Positions 63,988 through 64,000 of a DNA stretch of 64,000 nucleotides are shown piece after piece. Every line of letters starts with the position of its first letter. The first letter of the stretch is position 1. The notes beneath the pieces are model-generated. The model was not told the origin of the DNA. It did no database searches and was given only the letters and a program-made list of their open reading frames with translations. Both the position numbers and the translations under genes were made by a program. This stretch comes from Sulfobacillus sp. (GTDB taxonomy: Bacteria; Bacillota; Sulfobacillia; Sulfobacillales; Sulfobacillaceae), in assembly GCA_027309085.1 (NCBI GenBank), contig DAIDDL010000014.1:1-64000 (forward strand), given 5' to 3'.

Positions 63988-64000
63988 GAGGACACACTGC

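Noticed and set aside
1-64000. Insertion sequences or a site-specific recombinase
   Set aside because: No transposase or integrase motifs were recognised; only an Rpn-like fragment at 52696 is nuclease-related.

Overview
The window looks like most of a plasmid or integrative conjugative element of a Gram-positive acidophile. A Sulfobacillus-like Firmicute is my best guess. It rests on strong AAAGGAG-type ribosome binding sites before almost every gene, moderately high GC, and the plasmid and phage families present. This is inference; no rRNA or housekeeping gene fixes the taxon. Almost all genes read on the + strand. The clear exceptions are a ParB-like gene (45706-46845) and a small M50-like protease (13455-13976).

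Layout. 0-8.8 kb is the maintenance backbone: a winged-helix replication protein with repeats inside its gene, a large conjugation-type ATPase, a replication-relaxation protein, a ParM-like actin, two ParR-like proteins and six phased 13-bp iterons. 8.8-15 kb holds an EAL phosphodiesterase, a macro-domain protein, a ParB-Dam methyltransferase fusion, a RelE-like protein and two miniature M50-like proteases. 15-34 kb is a string of small genes, most with their own Shine-Dalgarno and separated by GC-rich hairpins. It includes two SSBs, DUF4406, DUF2493 (broken), DUF4326, DUF3846, DUF3850 and DUF4325 proteins, an AAA ATPase, a Nudix protein, a sigma-70 factor, a small sigma-region-4 protein and an ArdC-like antirestriction protein. 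34-38.5 kb holds an AbiE-type toxin-antitoxin pair with reversed gene order, and a Doc-type toxin operon set between two copies of a structured non-coding module that ends in a tRNA-Trp. The second tRNA is intact and the first is disrupted.

38.7-45.7 kb has more small genes, a secreted phospholipase-D-like lipoprotein, and a 27-residue hydrophobic peptide whose ribosome binding site is complementary to sequence just upstream. 45.7-52.7 kb is a PRTRC-type cluster: ParB, an E2-like protein B, ubiquitin-like protein C, JAMM protease A and ThiF/E1, followed by a DNA sliding-clamp paralogue. 52.7-64 kb carries a TacA/TacT pair, a DUF6094 methyltransferase, a large SNF2-type helicase, a Cas4-like PD-(D/E)XK nuclease, an ERF annealing protein, an HNH protein and an LRV-like repeat protein.

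How the parts fit (inference). Rep, ParM/ParR, ParB and the toxin-antitoxin pairs keep the element; the ATPase and relaxation protein suggest transfer; SSB, ERF, nuclease and clamp act on its DNA; the sigma factors may give it its own transcription programme. ArdC, the methyltransferases and the nucleotide or ADP-ribose proteins may blunt host defence. Several small genes carry one in-frame stop, so part of the cargo seems to be decaying.
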